DNA of 64,000 bases, taken from Arcicella aurantiaca (GTDB taxonomy: Bacteria > Bacteroidota > Bacteroidia > Cytophagales > Spirosomataceae). Below, one piece after another: positions 62,253 to 64,000 of this stretch (position 1 is its first letter; every line of letters begins with the position of its first letter). The stretch is taken from positions 40,747-104,746 of the forward strand of contig NZ_QGGO01000018.1 of assembly GCF_003148625.1 (NCBI RefSeq), read 5' to 3'. The translations under genes were made by a program, and so were the position numbers. The notes beneath the pieces were generated by a model. That model did no database searches. It saw nothing but the letters and a program-made list of their open reading frames with translations, and was not told the DNA's origin.

Positions 62253-62326
62253 TGGCACGGGCACTAAGACTCGAACTCAGACTGAAGGTGTTGGAGACCT
62301 TTGTACTACCATTATACTATGCCCGT
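62253..62326 (-). tRNA. trpT: tRNA-Trp (CCA anticodon)
   Basis: Read on the minus strand: acceptor ACGGGCA/TGCCCGT (7 bp), D-arm GTAT/GTAC, anticodon stem AAGGT/ACCTT with loop CTCCAAC (anticodon CCA after U33), T-arm CTGAG-TTCGAGT-CTTAG, discriminator G and an encoded CCA end. It is the first gene of the trpT-secE-nusG transcript. Confidence 0.95.
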
Positions 62327-62339
62327 ATTGAATGGACTG

Positions 62340-62371
62340 CAAAGATAGAGGTTTATATTGATATTTTCAAA
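62340..62371 (-). promoter_or_regulatory. trpT-secE-nusG promoter
   Basis: TTTG (62371-62368), a 20-base spacer and TATCTTTG (62347-62340) on the minus strand match the Bacteroidota consensus. The -33 box lies inside the last codons of the upstream gene. Confidence 0.75.
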
Positions 62372-63435
62372 ATAGTTTTTGAAAAAAAATAGTTTGAATC
62401 AGATTTATCAACATTTAGGCTTACGTCAAAACGTAAATCGTTGATATCGTAAACGGTGGCGGCTATCTCACCGATTACATTTTTACCTGTTTCTACTACT
62501 CCCGTAACAGGGTCTATTTTTACTAATACATTAGTTGGAAATTGTAAACTGCCCGATACTTTCAATTCTCTAAAACCGTTACAATCAATAGAGACGTAGG
62601 TAAAATCGGCAAAAGCTCCTGTGGATTTGTTCAATCCCCCACGCATGATAAAATCGTATTTGCCAAACGGAATTTTATAATCTCCCAAAAGTACTAAGCG
62701 GGTATCTCCAATAAAACCGCCATCCTGACTTAACTTGATGTTGTCTGAACCAAAGAAAATTACTTTTTTAGCTCGTTCAATAGAGTTTGGGGTTTCTATT
62801 TCAATCTTCACATACATTTTCAAGACCGTGTATTCGGGTTTGAAAATAGCACTTGCAATCCCCACGGTGATGGAGTTACCCCCTTTTGAATTACCTGCTT
62901 CGTCCACATCACCCCAACGGATGCCTTGGGGAAGTGCCAAGACTGCTCCTTTGTTGATGGCTTTAATGTAGCGGTTGCCCTTGGCTATTTCATCAAAAAG
63001 GGCTTGGGCTTCGGCTCTGTCAGCATTGGTACTGGCATCTACGAATACCTCGGCACGCTCGGCTGGCATATCCGAATAGTCCATCAATGCCATCACATCG
63101 CCCATTTGGGCTACGGCTTTGTCTAAGGCGTTTGACAGTTGGGCGTTCTGTAATTTCTTGACGGAACTTGCCGCCACGTTTACCACGCCTACGGCTGGGT
63201 TTACGCCCGACACGCCCACTACGGTTTGAGCAATGGGGTGAGATGCAGGTTTAGCCACGCCAGTAGCGTGGTTTGCCCCACCCAAAGGCGGAACATCCAC
63301 ATTGTATGCGTGGTTATTGAATGCTTTGGGAGTTGTTTTGGGTTTGTCGTCTCTGCCGACGTACAGTCCCGCAAAAGCTCCATTTGCACCCAACCAACAA
63401 GCCAATAGTAGTAGATGGCGTAGTAATTGTTTCAT
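62353..63435 (-). CDS. Exported protein, probably a truncated surface protein
   Basis: A 360-residue protein with signal peptide (LRHLLLLACWLGANGAFAGL). No family is recognised. Residues 25-110 are low in charge and rich in V, A, G and P. Residues 115-160 are a helical segment (DYSDMPAERAEVFVDASTNA), and 165-350 are a beta domain (QGIRWGDVDEAGNSKGGNSI; KYDFIMRGGLNKSTGAFADF). I recall this last domain from the N-terminus of very long Cytophagales surface proteins, which would make this a shortened relative; that is uncertain. The region 62900-63300 is GC-rich compared with its neighbours. The next gene starts 12 bases upstream, so they are probably one operon. Confidence 0.65.
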   Translation of the reverse strand: MKQLLRHLLLLACWLGANGAFAGLYVGRDDKPKTTPKAFNNHAYNVDVPPLGGANHATGVAKPASHPIAQTVVGVSGVNPAVGVVNVAASSVKKLQNAQLSNALDKAVAQMGDVMALMDYSDMPAERAEVFVDASTNADRAEAQALFDEIAKGNRYIKAINKGAVLALPQGIRWGDVDEAGNSKGGNSITVGIASAIFKPEYTVLKMYVKIEIETPNSIERAKKVIFFGSDNIKLSQDGGFIGDTRLVLLGDYKIPFGKYDFIMRGGLNKSTGAFADFTYVSIDCNGFRELKVSGSLQFPTNVLVKIDPVTGVVETGKNVIGEIAATVYDINDLRFDVSLNVDKSDSNYFFSKTILKISI

Positions 63436-63447
63436 GGGTTATTTTTT

Positions 63448-64000
63448 TTATGCGTTTTCTTCTAAATCTATTATCGTTAAATATTCTTCTTTACTGATGA
63501 CAAAGTATTGATGATGAAACGTTGTGCCATCAAATCTACCAGTGTCATATACTCTCTCATGGTAAGAGGGGTCTGTGTTGATTTCGCTGTCTATATTTTT
63601 TCCTACTTTGGCGGTAATAAACAACTTGCCCTCGGCTACAAACCAGTGATGGAAGGTTGTGAAAAATTGTTCGGATACTTCTATAATACGCTTTTGCACG
63701 GTATCAAAAGCCATAATTTGTGCCAATGGACCTATCCCTGAGATGGGTACCAAAAAATAAATTACCTCTCCCCATTGAAGGGCTGAGTGAAACTTTGGAT
63801 AACCATAAAATAAATTAGCTCTCAAACCCTCAACAGCTTGATGATTGGGATGCTTGAAAATATCATCATCGTAGCGTATCTGTCCTGTTTGACTGTCTAT
63901 CTCTAAAAGGTTGAGATTGACTTGTTCAATGGTTTCGTCTTCATCTGCCCAACCGTAAAACAAATAAATACCTTGGCTTGGGGCATTCAGAATACCATTG
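63448..64000 (-). CDS. Unrecognised protein, 5' end outside the window
   Basis: The reading frame is open to the window edge (NGILNAPSQGIYLFYGWADE), so the 5' end is missing; the stop is at 63448. At least 184 residues are visible. They alternate strand-like blocks with aromatic residues (NLLEIDSQTGQIRYDDDIFK; FTTFHHWFVAEGKLFITAKV; FDGTTFHHQYFVISKEEYLT), as in a beta-propeller or similar repeat fold. No motif gives a function. It lies 12 bases upstream of the exported-protein gene. Confidence 0.65.
   Translation of the reverse strand, partial: NGILNAPSQGIYLFYGWADEDETIEQVNLNLLEIDSQTGQIRYDDDIFKHPNHQAVEGLRANLFYGYPKFHSALQWGEVIYFLVPISGIGPLAQIMAFDTVQKRIIEVSEQFFTTFHHWFVAEGKLFITAKVGKNIDSEINTDPSYHERVYDTGRFDGTTFHHQYFVISKEEYLTIIDLEENA

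Noticed and set aside
62157..62326. Genomic island attachment site at tRNA-Trp
   Set aside because: No integrase or direct repeat of the tRNA 3' end is seen, and the side next to the 3' end carries secE and nusG in their usual order.

Overview
The window is chromosomal DNA from a Bacteroidota bacterium. Promoters fit the phylum's -33 TTTG / -7 TAnnTTTG type (clear upstream of rpmH, rplK and trpT), Shine-Dalgarno sites are weak, the base composition is AT-rich, and a thermolysin-like protease carries a Por/type IX secretion C-terminal domain. The gene set (M61 peptidase, GH3-beta-lactamase fusion, SPFH protein, crtZ, comB) fits Cytophagales, perhaps Spirosomataceae; that placement is inference from memory of the group. 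There is no complete insertion sequence, prophage or CRISPR array.

Layout. 1-6.2 kb: rpmH, an M61 aminopeptidase, an unrecognised protein, an M20 amidohydrolase, a small lipoprotein, a coiled-coil membrane protein and an internally deleted methyltransferase pseudogene. 6.2-14.7 kb: a secreted M4 protease, a membrane-anchored MutS-like ATPase, an NAD(P)-binding protein and a divergent pair of glycosyltransferases (DPM-like GT2 and GT-C). 14.7-24 kb: a large SF1 helicase, a UbiA-family prenyltransferase, a TPMT-like methyltransferase, an ArsR regulator, HMG-CoA lyase, an ECF sigma factor with a small overlapping partner, and GDP-fucose synthase. 24-31.6 kb: a MORN-like protein, a DUF4097-like protein, a second ECF sigma / putative anti-sigma pair, a RES-Xre toxin-antitoxin module followed by a cupin, a DUF4136 lipoprotein and a DsbA/FrnE-like protein. 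31.6-45 kb: comB, gcvT, an M28 peptidase, a GH3-beta-lactamase fusion, prfB with a classical programmed +1 frameshift, a 1,374-residue LamG surface protein and lpdA. 45-54 kb: two RlpA-like proteins, lipB, a PolB-type exonuclease, crtZ, an M14 carboxypeptidase, an acyltransferase, recF and a GlsB/YeaQ-like membrane protein. 54-64 kb: pdhA, then rplKAJL separated from trpT-secE-nusG by a flotillin-like gene and hemB, and finally a GC-rich surface-protein gene plus a gene running off the window edge.

The most striking signal lies outside the ordinary genes. Most 3' ends are followed, often within 0-6 bases of the stop codon, by a palindrome of about 30-300 bp. The arms at one site are complementary to each other, yet the sequence changes from site to site. 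Some are single hairpins, some are built from short tandem words (AACTGAT x17.7, TTGGTTA/CTGGTTA, AACTCAT), and a few share a sequence family. Several supply the stop codon or last codons of the neighbouring gene (arsR, the second sigma gene, gcvT, secE). Three elements of the same kind sit in frame inside coding sequences (SF1 helicase, MutS-like ATPase, recF), at points where conserved motifs remain intact. This resembles Rickettsia palindromic elements and cyanobacterial heptamer repeats in behaviour, but no transposase or RAYT gene is in the window, so how they spread is open.
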